The position numbers and the translations under genes were made by a program. The notes beneath the pieces are model-generated. The model searched no databases. It worked only from the letters and a program-made list of their open reading frames with translations, and was not told the origin of the DNA. Positions 41,769 through 48,990 of a DNA stretch of 64,000 nucleotides are shown here, one piece after another (position 1 is the first letter of the stretch; every line of letters begins with the position of its first letter). This DNA comes from Slackia isoflavoniconvertens (GTDB lineage: Bacteria > Actinomycetota > Coriobacteriia > Coriobacteriales > Eggerthellaceae): contig NZ_QIBZ01000006.1 of NCBI RefSeq assembly GCF_003725955.1, positions 62,001 through 126,000 of the forward strand. Direction: 5' to 3'.

Positions 41769-43001
41769 CTATTCGGCTTCGTCGAATTGGGCGGGAACGC
41801 CAATTTCGGCTGCGAGTTTCGCAATTGCCTGGCGCGTGTAGGCGTCGGGCGTGGTAATCGCGGCATCTTCAAACGTTGCGGTGGCGAACAGGCGCTCGGC
41901 GGCTTCTTGCGAAATGCCGCGGCTCATGAGGTAGTTGAGTTGTTCGGGGCGCATGTGGCCAATAGTAGCGCCGTGGTTGCCCGCGACGTCGTCTTCGCTG
42001 CACAGGATAATGGGAATCGAATTGTTCTTCACGCGCTCGTCGGCGAGGATGACCGATTCGGTTTCGGTGCCTTCCGCGCCTGCGCAACCGCATGCCAAAT
42101 CAATGGTGCCGCGAAGAATTTTCGTGCACTCGTCGGTGAGCACGCCTTGCGCGTCCATGAGGCACGTGGTTTTCTCACCGCGGTGGCGCAGCAGGTAGTT
42201 GAAGTCGAGCGCTTCTTCGCCATGGCCCACATAGCGCGTGGTCACGTGCACGTCGGAGCGCTTGCCCGACAGGTTGCCGGCCAGGCCCACAAACGATTTG
42301 CCTGCGCCGAGTACGGTGTGGCGCACGGTGATGCGTGCGTCGTCGTCGAGGAACAGCGCAGTGTCGTCCATGGTGGTAAAGCCGTCGCTGGCGGCATGCA
42401 CGGTTTGAATGTCTACGTGCGCGTCGGCATCGGCAAATACGCCGAGCGTGGAGCCGATGACGCCTTCGCCCGCCTCGGGGGCGTCGAAGCACACGAGCAC
42501 CTGGGCGCTCGCGCCTTCTTCGACGACAACGTCGAGGGAAGCGACGCTTGCGGCGGCGTTTTTGCCATGCGCATGCACGACGATGGGCTCGGCAAGTGCG
42601 GTACCAGCGGGAACACGCACGGCACGCGTTTTGGCTGCGTGCGCGGCGAGCCACTCGCCTGCGGTGCGGCCCATGCCGTGCTCGAAGGCCTGAGGCATGT
42701 CGCGCGTGACGGGCGACGTTGCGGCCAAATCGAGGTTCACTTCGCTGCCGTTGAGAATCTCGTCGTCGGGCTGGGTGTTATTCTGGGTTTTCGCCTGATC
42801 GGGGCGCGTAGCCCATGCGGCAAGCGCAGCGGTGGCAAATGCGCCGAACTCGGCTTCTTGCGCGCCTTCGGGCACGTGAATCTCGATACCGTCGGCAATG
42901 GAGTCGACAACGTCGACTTCCGCTTCGTTCATATCTAAGCGATGCCAGGTGGGGGAGATGAGCGCGTTGGCGCGCAGGGTCGTCGTGGTGGTTTCGACCA
43001 T
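41769..43001 (-). CDS. sufD: Fe-S scaffold complex subunit SufD
   Basis: A 410-residue SufB/SufD-family protein of the SufBC2D scaffold. The beta-helix core includes LVCFDAPEAGEGVIGSTLGV, and the C-terminal family end reads GATIGHMRPEQLNYLMSRGI then SQEAAERLF. It lacks the SufB cysteine arrangement. An N-terminal part with Ala-rich sequence is unlike typical SufD and may be species-specific. Its start overlaps the sufB stop by one base (TAATG). Confidence 0.92.
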   Translation of the reverse strand: MVETTTTTLRANALISPTWHRLDMNEAEVDVVDSIADGIEIHVPEGAQEAEFGAFATAALAAWATRPDQAKTQNNTQPDDEILNGSEVNLDLAATSPVTRDMPQAFEHGMGRTAGEWLAAHAAKTRAVRVPAGTALAEPIVVHAHGKNAAASVASLDVVVEEGASAQVLVCFDAPEAGEGVIGSTLGVFADADAHVDIQTVHAASDGFTTMDDTALFLDDDARITVRHTVLGAGKSFVGLAGNLSGKRSDVHVTTRYVGHGEEALDFNYLLRHRGEKTTCLMDAQGVLTDECTKILRGTIDLACGCAGAEGTETESVILADERVKNNSIPIILCSEDDVAGNHGATIGHMRPEQLNYLMSRGISQEAAERLFATATFEDAAITTPDAYTRQAIAKLAAEIGVPAQFDEAE

Positions 43002-44413
43002 TATCCAATCGCCCCTTCCATTTCGAGTTTGATGAGGTTGTTCATTTCGACTGCGTATTCGAGCGGCAGTTCTTTGCTCACGGGGTCGGCAAAGCCGTTG
43101 ACGACCATGGTGCGCGCTTCTTCTTCGGAAATACCGCGGCTCATAAGATAGAACACGGTGTCGTCGGAGATGCGGCCGATGGTGGCCTCGTGGCCCACGT
43201 CGACGTTCTTGCAGCGAATGTCCATTGCAGGAATGGTGTCGGAGCGGCTGTCGGCGTCGAGCATGAGCGATTGGCAGCTTACCGATGCGGCGGAGTTCTC
43301 GGCCTTCTCGGTTGCCACGACGCTCGAGCGGAACGTGGACACGCCGCCGCCCTTCGAAATCGACTTTGTTTCAATCGCAGCGCTCGTGTCGGGTGCAGCG
43401 AGCACGACTTTGCAGCCGGTATCGAGGTTTTGGCCCTGGCCGGCGAACGTAATGCCCGTGAAAGTGCAGGTCGACTTGCGTCCGGAAAGAATAGACATGG
43501 GATAGAGGTAGCCTACATGGCTGCCGAAGCTGCCCGAAACCCATTCGATCGATCCGCCCTCGTCGCATACCGAGCGTTTCGTGTTCAGGTTGTACATGTT
43601 CTTCGACCAGTTCTCGATGGTCGAATAGCGCAGGTGCGCGTTTTTGCCAACGAACAGCTCAACGGCGCCTGCGTGCAGGTTCGCCACGTTGTATTTCGGG
43701 GCCGAGCAGCCTTCGATGAAGTGCAGATCGGCACCATCTTCTACAATGATGAGCGTGTGCTCGAACTGGCCTGCGCCCTTCGCATTCAGGCGGAAGTAAC
43801 TCTGCAGCGGGAAGTCGAGTTTGGTGTCTTTCGGCACGTACACGAAGCTGCCGCCCGACCACACGGCGCCGTGGAGCGCTGCGAATTTATGGTCGGTGGG
43901 CGGAATGAGCGTCATGAATTTCTCGCGAATGAGCGGCTCCCACTTGGGGTCGTGCAGCGCTTCTTCGATGCCCGAATACACGATGCCCATCTTCGAGGCG
44001 GTGTCTTGCATGTTGTGATACACGAGCTCGGAGTCGTACTGGGCGCCGACGCCTGCGAGATACGCGCGCTCGGCTTGCGGAATGCCCAGACGGTCGAACG
44101 TGTTCTTCACGTCGTCGGGCAGGCTTTCCCAGTCGCTTTTCTGGTCGGTATTGGGCTTGACGTAAGTGACGATGTTGTCCATGTCCAAGCCCGCGATAGA
44201 CGGACCCCAATCGGGGGCAGACATGCTCTTGTAAATTTCGAGCGACTTCAGGCGAAACTCGAGCATCCATTCGGGCTCGTCTTTCTTCGCGGAAATCTCG
44301 CGTACGATTTCGGGCGTGAGACCTGCATCGAGGCGCTCGAAGCCCTCTTCGCCGTAGCGGAAGTCGTAGAGGCTGCGGTCGATGTCCGCAACTTCGGAAT
44401 GTTGCTTTGCCAT
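43001..44413 (-). CDS. sufB: Fe-S scaffold complex subunit SufB
   Basis: A 470-residue scaffold protein on which clusters are built. Diagnostic segments are GLTPEIVREISAKKDEPEWM near the N-terminus, GAVWSGGSFVYVPKDTKLDF, and the C-terminal VGHEATIGRISDDTVFYLMS then RGISEEEARTMVVNGF. A conserved cysteine-containing segment, HFIEGCSAPKYNVANLHAGA, is present. The length matches SufB. It is the second gene of the operon, 15 bases after sufC. Confidence 0.96.
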   Translation of the reverse strand: MAKQHSEVADIDRSLYDFRYGEEGFERLDAGLTPEIVREISAKKDEPEWMLEFRLKSLEIYKSMSAPDWGPSIAGLDMDNIVTYVKPNTDQKSDWESLPDDVKNTFDRLGIPQAERAYLAGVGAQYDSELVYHNMQDTASKMGIVYSGIEEALHDPKWEPLIREKFMTLIPPTDHKFAALHGAVWSGGSFVYVPKDTKLDFPLQSYFRLNAKGAGQFEHTLIIVEDGADLHFIEGCSAPKYNVANLHAGAVELFVGKNAHLRYSTIENWSKNMYNLNTKRSVCDEGGSIEWVSGSFGSHVGYLYPMSILSGRKSTCTFTGITFAGQGQNLDTGCKVVLAAPDTSAAIETKSISKGGGVSTFRSSVVATEKAENSAASVSCQSLMLDADSRSDTIPAMDIRCKNVDVGHEATIGRISDDTVFYLMSRGISEEEARTMVVNGFADPVSKELPLEYAVEMNNLIKLEMEGAIG

Positions 44414-44428
44414 AGTGAGCCTCCGCCT

Positions 44429-45208
44429 TTACGCTTGCGCGGCCTGGGCGGCTTGCTCGAACTGCTCGAAGCCTTCCGTGTCGATTTTCTCTATGAGCGA
44501 GGCCGGGCCTTCGTGCACCATGCGGCCCTTCACCATGACATGCACGCGGTCGACATCGACGCGCTCAAGAATGCGCGTGTTGTGCGTGATGATGATGAGC
44601 GTGCCGTCACAGGTATGGCGGTATGCATCGATGCCGCGCGAAACGACGGAAAGGGCGTCGACGTCGAGGCCCGAGTCGGTTTCGTCGAGAATGGCCAGCT
44701 TCGGCTTGAGCAGCAGCAGCTGCAGCATTTCGAGCTTCTTCTTTTCGCCGCCCGAGAAGCCAACGCCCAGCTCGCGGTCGAGGTAGGCGGGGTCGAAGTC
44801 GAGTTCTTCGCACAGTTCTTGGGTGTGCTTGCGGAACTGCTTGCCCTTAAGGTTCAGGCCCTCGCGGCCAGCGGCCGCTGCGCGCAGGAAGCTCGACAGC
44901 GGAACGCCGGGAATTTCGACGGGCGCCTGGAAGCTCAAGAACATGCCTGCATGGCTGCGCTTGTCGGGCGAAAGCGTAGTAACGTCCTGGCCGTTGAACA
45001 CGATGGAGCCAGCGGTCACGTTGTACGTGGGATCGCCCATTACGACATGGCCAAGGGTGGATTTGCCGGCGCCGTTAGGGCCCATGAGCACGTGGGTTTC
45101 GCCTTGAGCGACGCTCAGGTCGATGCCGTGCAGAATCTCCTTTTCGTCGACCGACGCGGTGAGGCCGCTGACGCGCAGCAGCTCTCCCGTTGAGGTTTCT
45201 AATGCCAT
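44429..45208 (-). CDS. sufC: Fe-S assembly ATPase SufC
   Basis: A soluble ABC ATPase driving the SufBCD scaffold; 259 residues. ATG 45208 with AAAGG upstream is preferred to the longer frame that reaches 45313. It has Walker [11 protein letters not shown], the SufC-specific signature FSGGEKKKLEMLQLLLLKPK and Walker B LAILDETDSGLD. It is the first gene of the sufCBDSU operon. No SufR or IscR gene is adjacent, so the regulator lies elsewhere. Confidence 0.95.
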   Translation of the reverse strand: MALETSTGELLRVSGLTASVDEKEILHGIDLSVAQGETHVLMGPNGAGKSTLGHVVMGDPTYNVTAGSIVFNGQDVTTLSPDKRSHAGMFLSFQAPVEIPGVPLSSFLRAAAAGREGLNLKGKQFRKHTQELCEELDFDPAYLDRELGVGFSGGEKKKLEMLQLLLLKPKLAILDETDSGLDVDALSVVSRGIDAYRHTCDGTLIIITHNTRILERVDVDRVHVMVKGRMVHEGPASLIEKIDTEGFEQFEQAAQAAQA

Positions 45209-45319
45209 GGCAATTGCCTTTCTCTTATATATACCCCTTTTGAATACAAGAGTTGTTGGCAGGCGACGCTGCATGGTGCCTTCGTCTTTTGATTGAGGCG
45301 CCCACGCGTGCAAGCCTAT

Positions 45320-45357
45320 TAAACCAACCTATGTAACGGGATTAAGATAAACCAACC
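45320..45357. promoter_or_regulatory. Two direct repeats TAAACCAACC upstream of the suf operon
   Basis: Two identical 10-base blocks (45320-45329 and 45348-45357) lie 28 bases apart, 112-149 bases upstream of the sufC start. On the coding strand they read GGTTGGTTTA. The position fits an activator or repressor site, but the protein is unknown. A TATATA stretch (45227-45233 region) near the gene could be the -10. Confidence 0.45.
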
Positions 45358-45389
45358 AGGCACCTCATTCAAGGCGAATTATCCTTCCA

Positions 45390-45821
45390 TGGGACGAATT
45401 GGCACGAAGAGTCCTTACACGGTTGTTGAATGGTGCGATGCCTCGAGCGCTATGCGGGCATATTGCTGGGTGACGTTGCCTTTGCCGCGCGGTGTTTCAT
45501 TTGAGGATCGATGGCTACTGCGATTGCTTCATGGGGGAGCGTCTTTGGACAAAGTTGCTCATACGACTCGGTCGTGCCTAGTCGGGCGAGGCCGTGTTGC
45601 CGCGATGGTGAGTTGGGACGACCTGCTTGGTGCGATCTGCGTGCCAAGTGGGAGGGTTGACGCGATTTCGCCTTCTTCGTCCTTACGCTTGGTTTACGTT
45701 CGCGCAACGGTTTTCTGCTTATTGACGGCACGGTCGATGCTTCTTCTTTCTAAAAGGCTATACTCTGGCAGTTACGAAAAACGGCTACGCTTCTGCTTGG
45801 CCGCTTCGAGTCGATATTGAA
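45390..45821. other. 432-bp stretch without a supported gene
   Basis: Between the divergent suf operon and the glycosyltransferase gene. A 143-codon frame is open on the plus strand but has an atypical composition (many Ser, Arg, Cys, Leu), no domain I recognise, and an equally open frame opposite. A candidate -10 TATACT is at 45759-45764, likely for the glycosyltransferase gene. Confidence 0.5.
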
Positions 45822-46859
45822 ATGATTGGTATGCCGAATTCGAAACTGCTGACAATTGCCGTTCCCGCATATAATGCTGCGTCTTATTTGCACACGTGCC
45901 TTGATTCGCTCGTTCGGTCGGGCGACGAGGTTGAAGTGCTCGTTGTCAACGACGGTTCGAAGGATGGCACGCTTCAGGTGGCACGCGATTACGCCGAGCG
46001 GTATCCGGGCATTGTTGTGGCTGTTGACCAGGAGAATCGCAACTGGGGCGGTGCGGTGAACCATGCTCTCGAACTGGCGTCGGGGACGTTTTTCTATATC
46101 GTCGACTCCGATGATTGGCTCGATTCCGCGAAGCTCACCGAGGTCGTTTCTCGCCTTCGCATGTTGGAGGAACAACAGGCGGGCGTTGATTTGTACATGG
46201 TGAATTACGTGTACAACCGCGTAGAAAACGGCGACCGACATACTATTTCGTACGAGAAGCTCCTTCCGAGCGATAAGGTCGTTGGCTGGGACGCGATGAG
46301 CAATCCGAGCCTCGATCAGTACATCATGATCCACAGCGCGATTTATCGCACGAGCGTGGTGCGCGAGAGCGGCTTGGTGTTGCCCGAAGGCATGTCGTAT
46401 ATGGACAGCCTGCTCATGCTCAAGCCCCTGCGTTTCGTGAAGAAGCTCTATTACCACGATTGCGACTTGTATTGGTACACCATTGGCCGCGAGGGCCAGT
46501 CAATTGACCCTTCGGTGCTCAAGCGCCACATCGCCGACCAGATTCATGCGACGCATCTGGCGATTGACGGTTTTGATTATGAAAAGCTGCAGGCGATTAG
46601 CCCTCGTTTGGCGAGTTGCTCGATGCGGTATCTTTCCGCGATGCTCACCGTTTCGTCTATCCATCTGTTCCAGATCAATACGCCCGAATCCATCGAGGAT
46701 AATAAGAAGCTCTGGCGCTACCTTCGCCAGAGTGATCCTGTGTTGTGCCGCAAGCTTCGCTTCACGTTGGCGGGTCTGGTTAATCGTAAAACGGCACTCG
46801 GTCGCTGGGCTGCGAAATGCGGCTACGGTATAGCGGCGAACCTGTTCAAATTCGCATAG
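45822..46859 (+). CDS. Family 2 glycosyltransferase
   Basis: A 345-residue GT-A fold transferase. The start is either ATG 45822 or ATG 45831 (MPNSK), neither with a strong ribosome site. The family motifs are TIAVPAYNAASYLHTCLDSL, VLVVNDGSKDGTLQVARDYA and the metal-binding IVDSDDWLD (DXD region). The acceptor region includes MSYMDSLLMLKPLRFVKKLY. There is no membrane segment. It is followed after 19 bases by a flippase-like membrane protein, so the two may build or move a lipid-linked sugar; the sugar and acceptor are unknown. Confidence 0.88.
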   Translation: MIGMPNSKLLTIAVPAYNAASYLHTCLDSLVRSGDEVEVLVVNDGSKDGTLQVARDYAERYPGIVVAVDQENRNWGGAVNHALELASGTFFYIVDSDDWLDSAKLTEVVSRLRMLEEQQAGVDLYMVNYVYNRVENGDRHTISYEKLLPSDKVVGWDAMSNPSLDQYIMIHSAIYRTSVVRESGLVLPEGMSYMDSLLMLKPLRFVKKLYYHDCDLYWYTIGREGQSIDPSVLKRHIADQIHATHLAIDGFDYEKLQAISPRLASCSMRYLSAMLTVSSIHLFQINTPESIEDNKKLWRYLRQSDPVLCRKLRFTLAGLVNRKTALGRWAAKCGYGIAANLFKFA

Positions 46860-46878
46860 CGCAACGTGAGAAGAGGCC

Positions 46879-48018
46879 ATGGCAAACGACAATCAGAAAA
46901 AAGAGCCATTTGAAGAGGCGATTCTCGAGCCGAATTTGCTCAACGAAATCGCCCCCGAAACAGCTATGGAGCGACCCCATATCAAGGGGCGTTTGCTCAA
47001 TGTCGTGCTGTGCATTTTCGCGTTCGGTATGCTCGTTGGTTACCTGTTTTTTGCGGGCGAGGGCGAAGACATGGCCAATGCCCTTTCGAGCATGCGCTGG
47101 CCGTGGCTCGTGCTTGCGGTGCTCATGGTTGTGGGCTACTGGTTTTTCGAATCGGTTTGCATGCAAATTTTTTCGCGTGACATGTTTCCGAAATTCCGTT
47201 TCCGCGATACGTTTTTGTGCACGATTATCGGCCAGTATTTCAATTGCATCACACCGCTATCGAGCGGAGGTCAGCCGTTTCAGGCGTATTACTACAACCG
47301 TTTCGGCATGCCGCTTTCCAAGAGCATGCCGATGCTCGTGAGCCGCTTTGTGACCTATCAAGTTGCGACGAGCGCTTTTTGTGCATTGGTGCTGTTGTTC
47401 CGCCTGCATTATTTCGTCGAAGAGAACTCTGCGCTCACCACGCTTGTCGTTATCGGCTTTATTGGCGGCTTGGGACTGCTTTTGATGCTGCTAGCCATCG
47501 CATTTTGGCGTAATGGCATCGTGAAACTCATGACCTGGGCGTTTAAGCTTGCGGGTAAGATGCATATCGTGAAAGACCCCGAAAAGCGGATTGTCGATAC
47601 CACCAAGACTATCGACGACGCGTACAACGAGATGCGCTACATGATGAAAAAGCCGCGTCTGTTTGCGAGAAGCATCGCGGTTACGTTCGTCCAGCTGCTT
47701 GAGTTCTTTGCCATTAGCTACGTGATTATGCGCGGTTTGGGCTGCGACGGCGATTTCCTTACCGTGATTTCGTGCCAGGCGTTCGTGTACATGATTTCGT
47801 CGTTCGTTCCCACCCCAGGTGCCATGGGTGCTGCCGAAACGAGCTACGCGCTTTTCTTCAGCACGATTTACCCAAGCGCGTCGTTTGTCGCGCTCTCAAC
47901 GTTCATTTGGCGTTTCCTTACATTCTATTTTCCCATTGTGACAGGTATGTTCGTTACGCTCGCCATGAATCGTGGCGATGCTGTGCGCGCCCAAGAGGCC
48001 AATAAGAATCTCGAATAA
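46879..48018 (+). CDS. Flippase-like membrane protein (LPG synthase transmembrane / UPF0104 family)
   Basis: A 379-residue protein with about eight hydrophobic segments, preceded by a 40-residue acidic cytoplasmic tail. Family features are the segment CTIIGQYFNCITPLSSGGQP followed by FQAYYYNRFGMPL and, near the end, YMISSFVPTPGAMGAAETSY. The family is the membrane half of MprF-like proteins and AglD/YbhN homologues, thought to move lipids or lipid-linked sugars. It lacks the aminoacyl-transferase domain of MprF. It is cotranscribed with the preceding glycosyltransferase. Confidence 0.87.
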   Translation: MANDNQKKEPFEEAILEPNLLNEIAPETAMERPHIKGRLLNVVLCIFAFGMLVGYLFFAGEGEDMANALSSMRWPWLVLAVLMVVGYWFFESVCMQIFSRDMFPKFRFRDTFLCTIIGQYFNCITPLSSGGQPFQAYYYNRFGMPLSKSMPMLVSRFVTYQVATSAFCALVLLFRLHYFVEENSALTTLVVIGFIGGLGLLLMLLAIAFWRNGIVKLMTWAFKLAGKMHIVKDPEKRIVDTTKTIDDAYNEMRYMMKKPRLFARSIAVTFVQLLEFFAISYVIMRGLGCDGDFLTVISCQAFVYMISSFVPTPGAMGAAETSYALFFSTIYPSASFVALSTFIWRFLTFYFPIVTGMFVTLAMNRGDAVRAQEANKNLE

Positions 48019-48297
48019 GAATAACGAGCGTTCGGGAATTGCCACGATGCCGCGCGGGGTTGCGGTTTGGGCTTTGAAGCTCGGCTGTATTGTGGCCCGG
48101 TCGTATCGCCAATGCACCCTTGACCGTCGATGACGATTTTCTTCGTTGATTTGCTCAATTCGCAAAGCGAGCGAATGCGGGCGAGGTCGGCGAAGGGCGT
48201 ATCTGGTCGGAAACGACGAGTTGTGGGGCGCACCTTGTTTGCTGCTGCGGTAGTATGACGGCATTGCGATTCGTTTGTTGCCTGAAAGGGGCGCTTC

Positions 48298-48675
48298 ATG
48301 AGCTTGGCCGATATTCTGCATATTGAAATCGTCGAAGATACCCCTGAGCGGTACGTCATGCATACACCTGTGACGGCAGATATGCTGCAGCGCCATGGCG
48401 TGATTCACGGCGGCATCAGCGCCTATTTGGCCGAGCACGCTGCAAGTGAATGCATTTCGGCGCATACTGACCCTGCGGTTTCGCATGCATTGGGCCTGGA
48501 GCTCACTACCACGCATCTGTTGCCCGTATATGAAGGCGACACCGTCGAAACTGTGGCCACGCCGGTGCGCGACGGCGGTCGCGTGCGCGTATGGAAGGTC
48601 GAGCAATTCCGCATGTCGGACGGCCAAATGTTCAACACGTCTCAAATGACGATGTATATGAAGAAGGTTAAGTAA
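48298..48675 (+). CDS. PaaI-like hotdog-fold thioesterase
   Basis: A 125-residue hotdog domain protein. The core motif HGVIHGGISAYLAEHAASEC matches the PaaI/YbgC-like thioesterase segment (HGG followed by an acidic residue), and the C-terminal strand region reads VWKVEQFRMSDGQMFNTSQM. These enzymes hydrolyse acyl- or aryl-CoA esters. In this window, aryl-CoA made by IorAB and PaaK could be a substrate, but the gene is 7 kb away, so this is speculative. The ATG has GAAAGGGG upstream. Confidence 0.83.
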   Translation: MSLADILHIEIVEDTPERYVMHTPVTADMLQRHGVIHGGISAYLAEHAASECISAHTDPAVSHALGLELTTTHLLPVYEGDTVETVATPVRDGGRVRVWKVEQFRMSDGQMFNTSQMTMYMKKVK

Positions 48676-48990
48676 CTTTCGGCATGGTGCTGACGAGTCG
48701 GCGGGGCATATCGCGTGCGATTGGACTCGTTCATGCATGTGCTTATGGCTCGCGTTGGTGTTTCTGAGCGATTTCATCTCGAAGCGTATCGAACCTGTTA
48801 AACGCTACGAGCATTTAGCAGGTTCGGACGCCGCGTCGCGTCGAGGCCTCAAGTCGGCTCTTGCCCCAACCGCTCGCCGTGTAGCTTATGCACAAATAGA
48901 ACCCCACTAGTTACATTTCGCTCCATTTCACTATAGTGATATGCGGCGGGTAGCAATTCCCGCTTGTTTTATCGCTAGGCAGGAGTGCTT
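48676..48990 (+). promoter_or_regulatory. 315-bp region before the hydrogenase operon with a hairpin and a palindrome
   Basis: No gene is visible. CGAACCTGTTAAA (48790-48802) and TTTAGCAGGTTCG (48814-48826) form a 13-bp stem with one G-U, a likely transcript end for the thioesterase gene. At 48928-48939 TCACTATAGTGA is a perfect 12-base palindrome that overlaps a candidate -10 TATAGT, 50 bases before the first hydrogenase start codon; it is a candidate operator. Confidence 0.5.

Noticed and set aside
45389-45820. 143-codon plus-strand ORF between suf and the glycosyltransferase
   Set aside because: No domain, no ribosome site, unusual residue composition, and the opposite strand is equally open. 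Treated as non-coding.
48019-48297. Antisense ORF before the thioesterase gene
   Set aside because: The minus-strand frame extends from flanking genes and has no recognisable domain or start signal.
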